From Heligmosomoides polygyrus polygyrus (Eukaryota > Nematoda > Chromadorea > Rhabditida > Heligmosomidae), in contig OX377206.1 of NCBI GenBank assembly GCA_947396885.1, positions 83,387,960-83,451,959 of the forward strand: a stretch of 64,000 bases of DNA, written 5' to 3'. Of this stretch, positions 52,594 to 63,548 are shown in pieces. The notes beneath the pieces are model-generated. The model saw only the letters and a program-made list of their open reading frames with translations. It was not told where the DNA came from and did no database searches. The position numbers and the translations under genes were made by a program. How positions within the stretch are numbered: the stretch's first letter is position 1; the number at the start of each line of letters is the position of its first letter.

Positions 52594-53994
52594 TTAAAGA
52601 TTATAATTAAATCTTGAGCAGCTGACCCTTTTCTATAAATATTCGAAGTAGTGTAGCTTCCCAACACAGTCCACATCAACACAACACGTTCGCGTCACTC
52701 TTAAATGTTTACCTTCATTTCCAAATAGTTTGAGGTCTTATTTACACCACTGAGGATAACAATAAATATTATCGATGACAACGTTCAGCACGTTCACACA
52801 AAAAATAATAGGAAAACAATTGGGTTATGAATACAAAGGGGGAAAGGCCTATGTATCAACAGCAAAATCCCTGAGCACTTTCTGTGGAATATGCATCGTA
52901 CAAAAACAACTTGTACACATCTTATCGTAATAAACTCATTAAAGAGGAGAATTCACAGTTCCTGACATCGCTGATAGCTGAAGGTACAGTGCATCATTTG
53001 TAGAACTTCTTATCTGGGACTATCAAATACATATGTTGACACTAGGCCGTCAGCATCATCATGTGCTAACAGTTAAAGATCGTGCTGTTAATTATCGGTT
53101 AAAATGTTAGTTTACATCTAGTTTCACACGAACGTACAAGTAAAATAAATATTGCATGAGAATAATGTCACCCAGTTGCATCTGATATACATCTGTTTAA
53201 GAACCGTATAGTGTAATCTTTCAGTAGGCTCAGAATCATAACACTGAGAGGATGTCATAGGTAGGAATCATGTAATAAAGCACGCTCAAAGACATGCATT
53301 TGAGATGGAATAATAGTTTAAAAATAATGAAGAGATTAAAAAAAAACACATCCTGAAACAATAATGAACACTCGTCTCTAAAATTACCTCCTATAACACT
53401 CTACTGGAAGGAGATTTCTTGAGCAGTGGTGCAGTTCGTTGGAGCAATATACAACTTGCATTAAGTTCAAGTACATAGGAAAGCATGCGCCGACTCTCAT
53501 AAACCGTCGAATGAGACTTTGGTCACATACTGCAGAGCATCGTCCAGATCGGAGAATACACGACACTGACGACGCTTCGCCATGTCCTGAAAAGCAGCGA
53601 CAATTATGCTTTGAGAAAAGATGAACTGGTAAATGGTGCCGACGTTAGTCAGCCCCTTCAGATGCGCCATGCATCGTTACTCGACGCGATATCGTGAAGA
53701 CAAGCAGCGCCAACTCTCTTATACATGTATCCGGAATGTACGAAAATAATAGGAGAAAAAAGATTTGAAAAAGGGAATTAACCCCACTACTCAAAAGGTG
53801 ACCCACTGGTGTCCAGTAGTAGCTGCCCCTAAGATCCACTACAATTTATAGAATACTGGTCCAAAAAATCCAAGCACTATTCACTCATTCTGTACAGCTC
53901 GTTGGGGTTAACGGTCTGTGGGCGAAAGTCGAGTAGATATCAGATTCAGAAAGTCACCAGATTAACTACCTTAAAGACAAATAGAATGAGCCAC
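52594..53994. other. Intergenic, nothing recognised
   Basis: No exon, hairpin or repeat family identified. A faint family A body remnant may occur at about 53655-53705. Confidence 0.35.
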
Positions 53995-54283
53995 GTGAGC
54001 GTTCGTAGCACAGTCGGAGGAGGTTGCCGGCTGCCGCGTGCACCCGATGCGAGGTTCCTGATTCAGAATTCCCGCCAGGCCAACCAAGCCTTCCATCCCT
54101 TCGGTGTTCGGTGAATCGGTACCACTTGTCTGGGAAGAATAAAGCGCTAACTAGTTCATCGGCTGGCCATCGCAAGTCGTATGGCTGAATACGCATTCAA
54201 ATCGCTTCCACGACATCTGGTAGAAGTAGAATGTACGGCTCATCCCAGAAAGGGGTGAGTAACCTCGTCTCTTACCCTTTATT
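53995..54283 (+). mobile_element. tRNA-like SINE (family A)
   Basis: GTTCGTAGCACAGTCGGAGG head, AGGCCAACCAAGCCTTCCAT, TTCCACGACATCTGGTAGAA and a CTTACCCTTTATTAC end. Confidence 0.85.
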
Positions 54284-54642
54284 ACTGACCAGGAAAGGGT
54301 TTAATTAGAGCGTATATCTGAACGGCGAAAATGGATACGGCTGTAGGAATTTCTTCGGGTAATAGAAAAGTATTTTTGGTTTTTGCTAAGCTTTTGAACG
54401 TGCTGAGTTAGAAGCCATCGTAGTGGTGTAGTTGCACAAGTCAATACCTTCCAAGCATCGAAGCAGTATGCAGGAAAAGATGCAGAAGTACTACAAAAGC
54501 GAAGAGTCAGGCGTTCGACTCTACGACCTTGCAGAACATTGCATTTTCCTTTATATTCGATTTTTGGAAGAATTTTTTTCTCGTGGAAATATGCGACTCC
54601 ATGTTAAGCTTTCATGGCTCATCTTCAGGCTCGGTGTTCCAG

Positions 54643-54715
54643 GAAGTAGAATGCGTGGTCCATCTCAAATGGGATTGAGTAACGCCGTCCTTTATTCTTT
54701 AATCATTTATATGAA
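54643..54715 (+). mobile_element. SINE family A tail fragment
   Basis: GAAGTAGAATGCGTGGTCCA and GGGATTGAGTAACGCCGTCC followed by TTTATTCTTTAATC; only the last 70 bp of the family is present. Confidence 0.65.
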
Positions 54716-55061
54716 CCACAACGGGTGCCTTGGTCAAACCATAGCACCACTGTTCACATAAGAAATCTAAAAAACAATGTCCACCATCTTTCAAAATGAA
54801 ATCACGTTTAGTATAATGACGGCAGCAACAGAGATTCAGCAGCAAAGGTTGAACCTTCTGCCATAAAGAGCGGCTTCAAACATTCGAATTCCTGTCCCGA
54901 CGTTCAAGGGAGCCATCCACGGTTTATTATCCTTTCGTAAAAAAGTGGGATAAAATATGACACTATTCAATTACTTGATGACGTGCAGGATATGCTGCGA
55001 CCTCGTTTTCTTCTCGATGCAGTGGAGGTCTATTGATTGACCTGGGGAGATCAGAATGAGG

Positions 55062-55268
55062 CTAAGGATAAAAGATATAGTACGTCACTCATTCCACTTC
55101 TACGGGATATCATGAAGAGGGCTTCAATGCGCGTTTGACATGCGTAGGCAAACCGATGAAGAAGTAAGTGCTTCATGGAAGGCATGCTTGGGCCCGAACC
55201 ATGAACCTGTATGCAGGGGTTCGCGCGAAAGATTGCGCCCTCCTCCACCGCGAATGCGCTACCGTCGT
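55062..55268 (-). mobile_element. SINE family A, deleted copy
   Basis: Reversed tail AAGGATAAAAGATATAG, then CATTCCACTTCTACGGGATA and CCTCCTCCACCGCGAATGCG. The centre is shortened. Confidence 0.6.
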
Positions 55269-56420
55269 ACGAAGGAAATATCCAAGCTTTAACCGTCCCA
55301 GACAACATTGGCACTAACCGACGCTGTTCGAATCTCTGTCTCGGCTGCCCTTAAACCAGTACGTGGCCTGGGATTTGCGGGACACTAAGCAATATTGGTA
55401 TGTCCTTTATTTTTGGGCACCTATGTGGGACGACGGAGCAGATGTGAGGCGAGAGCGACTCTAAAACTCCTTCTACCGATTTATCATAGATGAATGTAGA
55501 TGACAATTTAAGATGCTTGCGAAGGTGAGGCACAAGTATACCATTTTCACGTCGAATTGGACACTTTTCAAAATTGGACGAATTCTAATTGGATATACTA
55601 GCCTAAGAATTATCAAATCAAAGCGAACTCCTCCAAATTGAAATGAGCTACTTCCAAATTAAACTAGCGACTCCCCAAAAAGGTCCTAATAATTTTTTCT
55701 CCAAGAAAAATGTATCAGCAATCGCTGACCGTTGTAAGCAACTACACCAGACATATTCTTTTCAAACTTCGTCAACTACGTTCAACTTCGTCATATATGT
55801 ATATAGAATCATACCTTTCAAACGGAGCCACATAACCGCAAAATTTTCATTTGAAAAAATTAAAATTCAAAATCCTCACTTTGAGGTAGCAGAACGCGAT
55901 CTGATAGCAGTCATTTCGCCGTCGTCTCGAAGCCCTTTCTAACTCGTCCTCGGTGTTTGGCGGTGCTTCTAAGGCTTCCGCATGCTTCGGCACACAAATT
56001 GTTACCTGCCAATTCGTGTGACCCAAAATGTACGCGACCTGGAGATGAGTTGAGGTTAGGAACACCATCAAGTCACTAGACCATCAGACCACAGACTACA
56101 AACCTCAACCATTCCTGATAGAAATGTCTTCGTCGACGGAATCAGGTAGAAAAAGTGTTTCAACTGAGAAGCCCATGTAACGAGGCACTTCATACGAGAT
56201 TCAGGTTCTATATCGCTCATCACCAAAAGGCTTGAGTATCGAAGATTGCGACGACTGAAAAATAGTATCTGAGGTCCAGTTAAACGAACTGCAAGTAATG
56301 AACTTCAGATATTAGCAGACGTTCCAAATATCACAAATCATGAAATAGACGATAAACTCTTCGTGCTTAAATTAATAACACTCATAGTGAACTCTTTTGC
56401 TCATGCTATGAATAGAGTAT

Positions 56421-56708
56421 CAAGGATAAACGACGGCGTTATTCAATCCCCTTTGGGATGCGCCACGCATTATACTTCTACGGGATGTCGTGGAGGCGAG
56501 CTGAATGCGTATTTGGCCATACAATGACTTGCGGTGGCCAGCCGATGAACAAGTCAGTGCTTTATCCTTCCCACACAAGTCTTGTACCAATTTACCGACT
56601 CCGGAGGGATGGAAGGCTTGGTTAGCCTGGGCGGGAAATCCTAACCAGGAACCTGTATCGGGTGCAGGCGGCAGCCGGCGCCTCCTCCGACTGCGCTCCA
56701 CGCGCCCC
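56421..56708 (-). mobile_element. tRNA-like SINE (family A), full length
   Basis: Reversed tail AAGGATAAACGACGG, full body and CTCCTCCGACTGCGCTCCAC head on the minus strand. One of the best-preserved copies. Confidence 0.88.
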
Positions 56709-56882
56709 AAATGGAGTAAGCGCTTGGAAAGTCTGTAGAAACCTTGATTTTAGACTTCTGAATCTTCTCGTTCACTTCAAGACTTTCATTCTGTGGCCGC
56801 TTAGACTGCTTAGAAATGCATACGTAGGGAAAATATTGTGTTTTCAAAAAATGACATACTTTACCGTAAAATCAAAGATATA

Positions 56883-58142
56883 TTAGGTTGGAAAAAAGTC
56901 TTTTCATTTTTTTCAAAGATTTATTACTTCACAACTACAAGGTCAAATCAACTGAGATAAACTCCATTTTGTTCCACTACACTTCTCCAAAGACTGGGTA
57001 ATTTTCCAATTCTTCTCGCTTAAAAGACTGCAGTTCTGGAGTCGAACCATTGCTGAATCCAATTTTTGACGTCTTCATCCTCTTCAAAATATTTTTTTTC
57101 CAATTTCTTGCTTGAGAGCACGGAAGAAATGGCATTCGGTAAGGGCGAGTTCAGGGCTATACGGTGGATGTGGCATACCTCCCAGCAAAGCTCCTTTATT
57201 GTTTTTCTTGTGAGTCTTGCAACATGTGGCTTTGCATCGTCATGCAGGATCATCACCTTTGACGTCTCCGGCCTGTTTTCTTGGAGAGTTGCGACGACTT
57301 TGTGGAGTTGGCCGCAGTATGTGACAGCAGTAAGTGTCTCTCCACTTCTGAGAGTTTTCCAGTAAATCACTCCTCTGACATCCACCAAACACTCAAGAGA
57401 ATCTTCCTTTCGTGAACATTGGGCTTGAGATCAGACTTAGGGCTCTCTCCCTTTTGTACCCATTGCCTTTTCCTCGGAAGTTGGCACACAGAACCCAGGA
57501 CTCTTCGCCTGTCACAATCCGTGGAAGAAACGATTTTCTTCCTTATCTGGACAGAAGAGAAGCAGCGATGGAGAGCCGTCGACCTTTCTGAGTGTCTGAC
57601 AGGGCATGTGGAATCCAAGCTCCAAATTTCCATGAAAGCCAAGATTCTTCAGATGGATTCCCACTATCCTATGAGACACTTCGAGCTTCTCTGCCAGTTG
57701 ACGTGTCGTCTGCCTACTATCGGTACGAAGAAGATGGAGTAGTTTAGTGCCGTCCAATTCAGTTGGCCCTCCTGACCTTCTTTGTCTTCGAGTGAATAAT
57801 CTCCCTTTAAAAACTTTCCGAACCACTCGTAACAGGCGCGATGAGTAGTAGATCCCAAGCCATATATATGGTTAATTTGGTCTGCTGCCCGACGTGCTGT
57901 GGATTCTTTAATGAATTCATGAAGAATGCCGTGCTGAAAACGGCCATGAGGTAGATCTGGCATTGAGTTCGGAAGATTGGATGGATAACGAATTACAAGA
58001 AGAGTCTTAACCTGTGTCCGCGTGCGAACGGTAGACAAGTGTGATAGGATTACGAAATCAGCAATCAACGTTGGCTAGTGCGTTTACAAGGGGAAGGGTA
58101 AAAAAAATTTCGAAGTGTGAAGAGACTTTTTTTCCAACCTAA
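56883..58142 (-). mobile_element. Mariner transposon, complete ends
   Basis: Inverted repeats starting TTAGGTTGGAAAAAAGTC lie at both ends (right copy TTAGGTTGGAAAAAAAGTCT on minus) and TA flanks each side (56881-56882, 58143-58144). The length of 1260 bp is normal for mariner. The transposase lies on the minus strand and is broken. Confidence 0.92.
57020..58068 (-). pseudogene. Mariner transposase, frameshifted
   Basis: Three frames carry the successive parts. HEFIKESTARRAADQINHIY and ACYEWFGKFLKGDYSLED give the N-terminal helix-turn-helix. LLRTDSRQTTRQLAEKLEVS gives the linker. MILHDDAKPHVARLTRKTIK gives the second catalytic Asp block. The third catalytic block reads NSPLPNAISSVL and has lost the expected SPDLAP aspartate. 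Frameshifts plus this loss make it inactive. Confidence 0.88.
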
Positions 58143-58510
58143 TAGGAAACCGTGTAGCAGTTGATGAAGGGCAACTGATAAATGTTTTTATCACGAACAC
58201 CTTTAGATGTGAAAAATGTGGAGCCTTCTAACTAAAACACCTGAGTAACCAAAAGAAGTTCTTCTAGTTTCGAGTGAAAAGGCTAAATATTATCTCACAA
58301 GGTTAGCTAAAATATACATAAATTGAAAGATCTAAAAAATAGAACTAAATAAAAAATACTCTATTCTGTGGACCTCGAACCTCAACACATTACATGCACA
58401 AAGCCAGCCATTCTTTCCGCATTTCTAACAATAAAAAAGATTCCGAAGGGGGAATCGATTTGTTGCTAGCAGGATGTAAAAAATGCCCTTCGAAGGTTTG
58501 TGACTTTATA

Positions 58511-59574
58511 TTAGGTTGTCCCATAAGTCCCCACCGTTTTTTCAGCGATTCATTGGGGATTTCGCCGGCGGTTTCTTGCATAGCGCTCTATATAGCTTTC
58601 GAAAGAGAATGATTTGCTCTATCAGAGCATGTATTGCATTTCTTTTTTCATCCTGAATTTTGACAATTTTTAAAGTGAAAAGTGAAAAGTGAAAAGGTGG
58701 TCATCAGCGCAGATGCCTCTCCGCTTAGGTTTGTAAGTTTTACGCAGTTTTCATAATAATTGGAGGATAATGTTCTGTATTACAAGAATACGTGTTGGTC
58801 CTATTTGCTCACTTGTCCTTTATTGATTTTTAGGTCATCAAATTGGGACGTCCGAATGAGAAAATTTATAGTTACCAACAACTCCTGCTCTGTGGTTGGA
58901 CTTTTTTACTCTGTGTTAGGTCGTTCGAAAGAAAATGACCTGTACTACAAGAATTTGTGTCGCGTTTATTGTCTCATGCTGATTTCTGTCGAATATAAAC
59001 AAAATGCCAAAAAGAGAAAAATCATCTTCACCAACAACTCCTCTCCTTGCACAGTTGTTGATATTCGACAGAAATCAGCATGAGCCAATAAACGCGACAC
59101 AAATTCTTATTGAGCAAAAAATTCTCTTCCGAACGACATACAACACCAGCCAAAAAAATCCAACCACAGAGCAGGAGCTGTTGGCAGAAATAACTCTTCT
59201 CCTGCGGAGGTCCCAATTTGATGGCCTAAAATCCAATAAAGGACAAGCGAGCAAATAGGACCAACATGCATTCTTGTAGTACAGAACATTATCTCTCAAT
59301 TGCTATGAAAAACCGCGCAAAAATTTCAAACCTAAGCTGAGAGGCGACTGCGCTGATGACCACTTTTTCACTTTTTCATTTTTAGCTTTAACGACCTAGA
59401 AATTGTCAAAAATTCAGGACGAAAAAAGAAATGCAATACATGCTCTGATAGAGCAAATCATGCATCTCTTTCGAAAGCTATATAGAGCGCTATGCAAGGA
59501 ACCGCCAGCGAAATCCGCAATGAATCGCTGAAAGAAAACGGCGGGGACTTGTAGGACAATATAAGACGACCTAA
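58511..59574. mobile_element. Complete foldback MITE with mariner-type ends
   Basis: The element begins TTAGGTTGTCCCATAAGTCC, ends with its imperfect complement, and is flanked by TA (58509-58510, 59575-59576). The two halves (about 530 bp each) are mutual reverse complements over nearly the entire length, so the RNA or single strand would form a long hairpin. Copies or parts at 22083 and 24627. No coding capacity. Confidence 0.88.
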
Positions 59575-59691
59575 TATAATCGCAGCGAGGACACTGTTTC
59601 CAAATTTCAATTGTTAAGCAGAAATATGCGAACCGTGATTTTAAAATTTTTTGAACAGTAAAAATATTACATGGGCTGTGATCCCATGTAA

Positions 59692-59986
59692 CGCGTGGTG
59701 GCGCAGTCGGAGAAAACGCTGGCTGCCGCGTGCACTCCGATTCAAGGCTCTTACGATTAGTTCGGATTTCTTGCCCAGGTAAACCAAACCTTCCACCCTT
59801 CCGGGGTCAGAGAACTGGTGCCTGCTTGTCTGAGAATGATAAATCGCTGATGTTTCCATTGACTGGCCATCGCAAGTCATAGTATAGGCCAAAGATACAC
59901 TAAAATTGCCTTCACGATATCCCGTAGAAGCTGCGAGTACATGGCCTATCAATGGATTGATTAACGCTGTCTTTAATCCTTTGTCC
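59692..59986 (+). mobile_element. tRNA-like SINE (family A), diverged
   Basis: CGTGGTGGCGCAGTCGGAGA head, CCGGGGTCAGAGAACTGGTG, GATATCCCGTAGAAGCTGCG and a TTTAATCCTTTGTCC end. Confidence 0.8.
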
Positions 59987-60375
59987 GTATGGTAGCTTGA
60001 ATCTAGAAATCGAAACTTCTACAGTGATACTTTCGACTCGATCTTATATCCAGTGCACTTCACAGCGAAATTTCTCTTTAGAGTCTTTGAAAAGAGGGAA
60101 GAACTTCATAGATATGGACACGCTTAGATGCTACCATTCGTTGCGTGATCAAACAAAGGATTGGAGATTAAGCGCCAGGATTATAGCTGCAATGTAGAAG
60201 CGAAAGCTGAATGGCAAACGGAGACTGCATTCTTTGAGGATAAGTGCCCTTTTCTGGCACGAGATAATCCGCTGCTGCTAATGTCAGCTGTTCTTGTTTC
60301 GTTGTTGCTTTTTGCTTAGCGCAGCTTCGAGAGCGTTTCATGTGTTCGGTGTGCCCTTTAACACGAGAGAGAAAC

Positions 60376-63243
60376 TCACTCCATGTCCACGACCGCCTTG
60401 TTCACCAATGAGGTCTCTTCGAGACCGCTCGACGCCAGCTCTATCGCTACGGTAGTAGTTGTGTTCACCACGGTACCGTACTGAGCACGCCGTCGGAGCG
60501 GCTCGTGCACCGCGAAGGCAGGAGCGCCGTTGTCGGTGATGCCGTCACAGAATCGCTTCGACCGTATCACTGAAGTACATCAATTAGCCTTGCCTACTAG
60601 GAGGGCCGTTACTGACACACACGCGCAAAGCACTTACAGTTTCTATTCTCATGAACGAAGTTGATCGGGGTGGCCACAGTCGGCATGCGCGGCGACGGGA
60701 TCGCAGCCGACGGTCGATGCGGAAGGTAGGAGGAATCGGCGACGGCGCGAGGACGTCGAGCCCGGTAGCGCTGCCACCGCTCGGCAGCGACGATGACGAT
60801 GAGACTGAGCAGGAGTAACGGCACGAGGATGAAATAGATGGGAATGCTGGGAGCGATCAGCTGGCAGGCAACGAATATGATGGCGTCGGCGATGCCGGCG
60901 AACGTGGCTCGTCGAGCGAAGGACCGCATGCGTAGCCATGCGCCTCGAGCTCGGTACTGAGCCGCTCGAGCCATTCTTTTGGTGCGAAGTGAGAGGAACG
61001 ACAGACGTTGGCATGGCACGCGCAACGCTTCCGACCATCGTTTGCTGCCGATGATTTCTTCCTCGATGTAGTCCAACGCATCCTGAAATGAGAATACACT
61101 AGTTAGTGAGAACACACACAAATAATTTTGAAGGGAGTCTCTGGAAAGGGGGCGCGTGCAGCGCAGTCGGAGGAGGCGCCGACGGTCGCGTGCACCCGAT
61201 ACCAAGTTCCTGGTTCGGATTTTCCGCCCAGGCCAACCAAGCCTTCCATCCCTCCGGGGTCGGTGAATTGGTACCAGACGTGTCTGGGAAGGATAAAGGG
61301 ATTTGTTCATCGGCTAGCCACCGCAAGTCATTGTATGGCCAAATACGCATTCACACCGCCTCCACAACATCCCGTAGAAGTAGAATGGGCTGGCGCATCC
61401 CAAAAGGCATTGAGTAACACCGTCGTTTATCCTTATCCTTATCCTCTGAAAAGGAAAGCTGATGGAAAAAATGCGTATAAGGATTTTTTCTAGAAGTTTC
61501 TTTGCCAATTACTGGTCTAACGGCTCGTATGACTACTGCCAACTATCTGCTAACTGCAAACTACTTTCGACCTTGATTGCAGTCACATTCTGCGGGACTC
61601 AGTACACCCTTTTTACTCTAAAAAGGCCTTCAAAAAGTGCAAGAAGGGAGATATACACACCTGTATGCTGTAGAGCATCGGAACATCATGGGCGTCCAAT
61701 ATTCGGTCAAGCAGTAAGCAAGTCCTATTCCTGTCGGGCAAATCATCCGGATGAGCCTTTTGCTTCCACTCCGTCTTGCCCAGAAACACTACAACTAGCT
61801 TCGGAGATTTTCTGGCGGCGAAATAAGCAATTTCAAGGAAAGAAGTGGCGTTCACTGTGGCAGGATCAATGACGAACAGAAACAACGATGACCTCTGAAA
61901 GTAGAGCGTTGAGTGCACGTGAGAATAAGAGGCAGGTGATATGCGGTTGGATGAAAACTGATGTACCTCCTTTGCTATGCTTTCTTCATAAATCATATTC
62001 TCGCTCCAGACACTCCTTTGAGGATCATAATAGGAGATAGCCTTCTTTTTCAGAAAAGGAATGACAAGTTGACGACGCCACACCTGCAACTGCGATTGAT
62101 GGGAAAATGTCGAGAAGCTTAATAGAGAAACTGTTAAAATGACCATAAAGAACCATGTGCCATTAACGACCCTAGTGAAATCTGGTATTAGTAGTTAATT
62201 TGGCCTATATGGGGCAAGAAGAGAAGCACTCAGGCCGCATCGAACGGGGCCCGCCACCAAGAAAGGACGTATGTGGTCTGGTCGATGCCCTAATTGGCTG
62301 AAGCATGTTCGGTCGGTGCTATGATTGGCTCCTGCTTTTCCACCTCGTCGCGAAGGCTACGTTAACGAATAGAACCCGAAACCGCATTTCTGCTATTATG
62401 AATGCTCAAGTAATGATAGTTAATGCACGTCGGTCGTCAATACCAGCGAAATACGCCACGTATTTTGATCATATCAGTATTGTGCATCATTTTGAAAGTG
62501 TAAATCCCCTATTCCATGACTGGAGTGTTTAGGCGATGAACAGACAGATGAAACTGAGCGACTCTGCGGTAATTTGGAGCTTTCAAATCCGCTTGGTGTG
62601 CCTATCACCAAACTCAGCACATGAGTTCAGGTGTCACCGACGAGAATCATTCTTGACTGACGATGAATGAAAGTTCGGCGATTACTACTCACTGCGCCAC
62701 CTGCACTACTCAAGTCCGCCAATGTCAGTAGTGTCGCTTTGTGAGCTTAATAGACCAGTCCTTTTCTTATGAATCATTCTATGTTAAAATGGTGAAATTT
62801 AAAGAAATACTCGACTCACCGTTGTTCCACATGAACCTCCTAGGAATACGTCGTACATAGGATGACATGGCACAGCCTCCTCCGCGTTCATGGCGGGGTT
62901 GGCAACACGCGGACGTTCGGCAGGCGGCGGCGGCGGCGGCGTAGTCCTGAAGTTTGGGGAGGAAGTAGAAGACACGTTTGGCCTAACAGCTCAGTGCTGT
63001 CTTGCTTCTTATGAGACAGGCTAGGTAGGGCAAAATAGCATCAACATCAGGAATACACGCCTTACTTGCACTAACCATGTGCTTCACCACTCCTTAAACT
63101 CCTCTCCTTTAAAATCAAAGGGGAAACTATTCCCAGATCCCAGCTTTGGCTTCTCTCTCTGAACGCGGGACTAACCGTTTGGGGAATAGATTTTCAGAGG
63201 TATTCTTGGTAACGTGAAGGTTCCAGCTGAATTCGGCGGCCAT
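60376..63243 (-). CDS. Deoxyribosyltransferase-like domain membrane protein
   Basis: Six minus-strand exons join in phase: 63243-63176 (ATG), 62946-62820, 62083-61967, 61894-61661, 61082-60638 and 60569-60376 (TGA). They encode 394 residues. Residues 54-182 (YDVFLGGSCGTTVWRRQLVI, PFLKKKAISYYDPQ, SLFLFVIDPATVNATSFLEI, AYFAARKSPKLVVVFLG) match the nucleoside 2-deoxyribosyltransferase-like fold, with Glu125 at the place of the catalytic glutamate. A positively charged stretch follows (208-242), then two hydrophobic segments (about 243-261 and 263-282) and a polar C-terminal tail. A proline run (PPPPPP) precedes the domain. This combination recalls the nematode OLRN-1/insect Raw group, but that identity is recalled, not shown. 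Enzymatic activity is not assumed. Intron 4 (61660-61083) carries a SINE. The start codon rests on phase agreement (CG|G) across the first junction, with a GTTAGT donor. Confidence 0.82.
61148..61446 (+). mobile_element. tRNA-like SINE (family A) in an intron
   Basis: GTGCAGCGCAGTCGGAGGAG head to a TTTATCCTTATCCTTATCCT tail. It is oriented opposite to the host gene and contained wholly within its intron 61083-61660, so it does not interrupt coding sequence. Confidence 0.9.
62278..62390 (+). repeat. CCAAT-bearing repeat, intronic copy
   Basis: Matches 63306-63415: CTAATTGGCTGAAGCATG, GGTGCTATGATTGGCTCC and ACGTTAACGAATAGAACCCG correspond to that copy's TTATTGGCTGACGCATAATT, AGTGCTCTGATTGGCCTCC and ACGTTAATGACTAAAACCC. 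The middle ATTGG is mutated. Confidence 0.7.
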
Positions 63244-63305
63244 GGATTCCCACACTTGCCATTAAGCTCCATGGAAACACAATCACACATCGAACATGCG
63301 TGTAC

Positions 63306-63415
63306 CGTCGATTCCCTTATTGGCTGACGCATAATTGGTCAGTGCTCTGATTGGCCTCCGATATTCCACCTCCCCATGGAATCCACGTTAATGACTAAAA
63401 CCCAAAATCGTTGGT
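63306..63415 (-). promoter_or_regulatory. Triple CCAAT-box repeat upstream of the gene
   Basis: On the strand of the 63.2-kb gene, three CCAAT words lie at 63354-63350, 63338-63334 and 63323-63319, spaced 15-16 bp and 77-111 bp before the ATG at 63243. Regular CCAAT boxes in this position suggest an NF-Y-type promoter (inference). The sequence is a repeat with another copy in intron 2 of the same gene. Confidence 0.45.
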
Positions 63416-63465
63416 GACTACAACTCGAAGTCATTAGCAAATACAATCCGGAAAAATAGGGCTTT

Positions 63466-63548
63466 GTAGCAACTAAAATTCGTGCGCCGGACGAGACTTG
63501 AACCTGCTCCCTCTGGTTTTTGGACGGGATGCTTACACCTTCAGACAA
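63466..63548 (-). mobile_element. tRNA-derived SINE (family B)
   Basis: Minus strand: tRNA-like head with GAGGGAGCAGGTTCAAGTCT and GTCCGGCGCACGAATTTTAG, then TTGCTACAAA in place of the usual TCGCAACAAA. Related to the copies at 35.7-36.2 kb. Confidence 0.55.

Noticed and set aside
61613..62146. Single 177-residue protein from one continuous frame
   Set aside because: The frame reads through a 70-nt intron with clear GTACAT donor and TTTCAG acceptor and past the next donor; spliced exons match the family far better.
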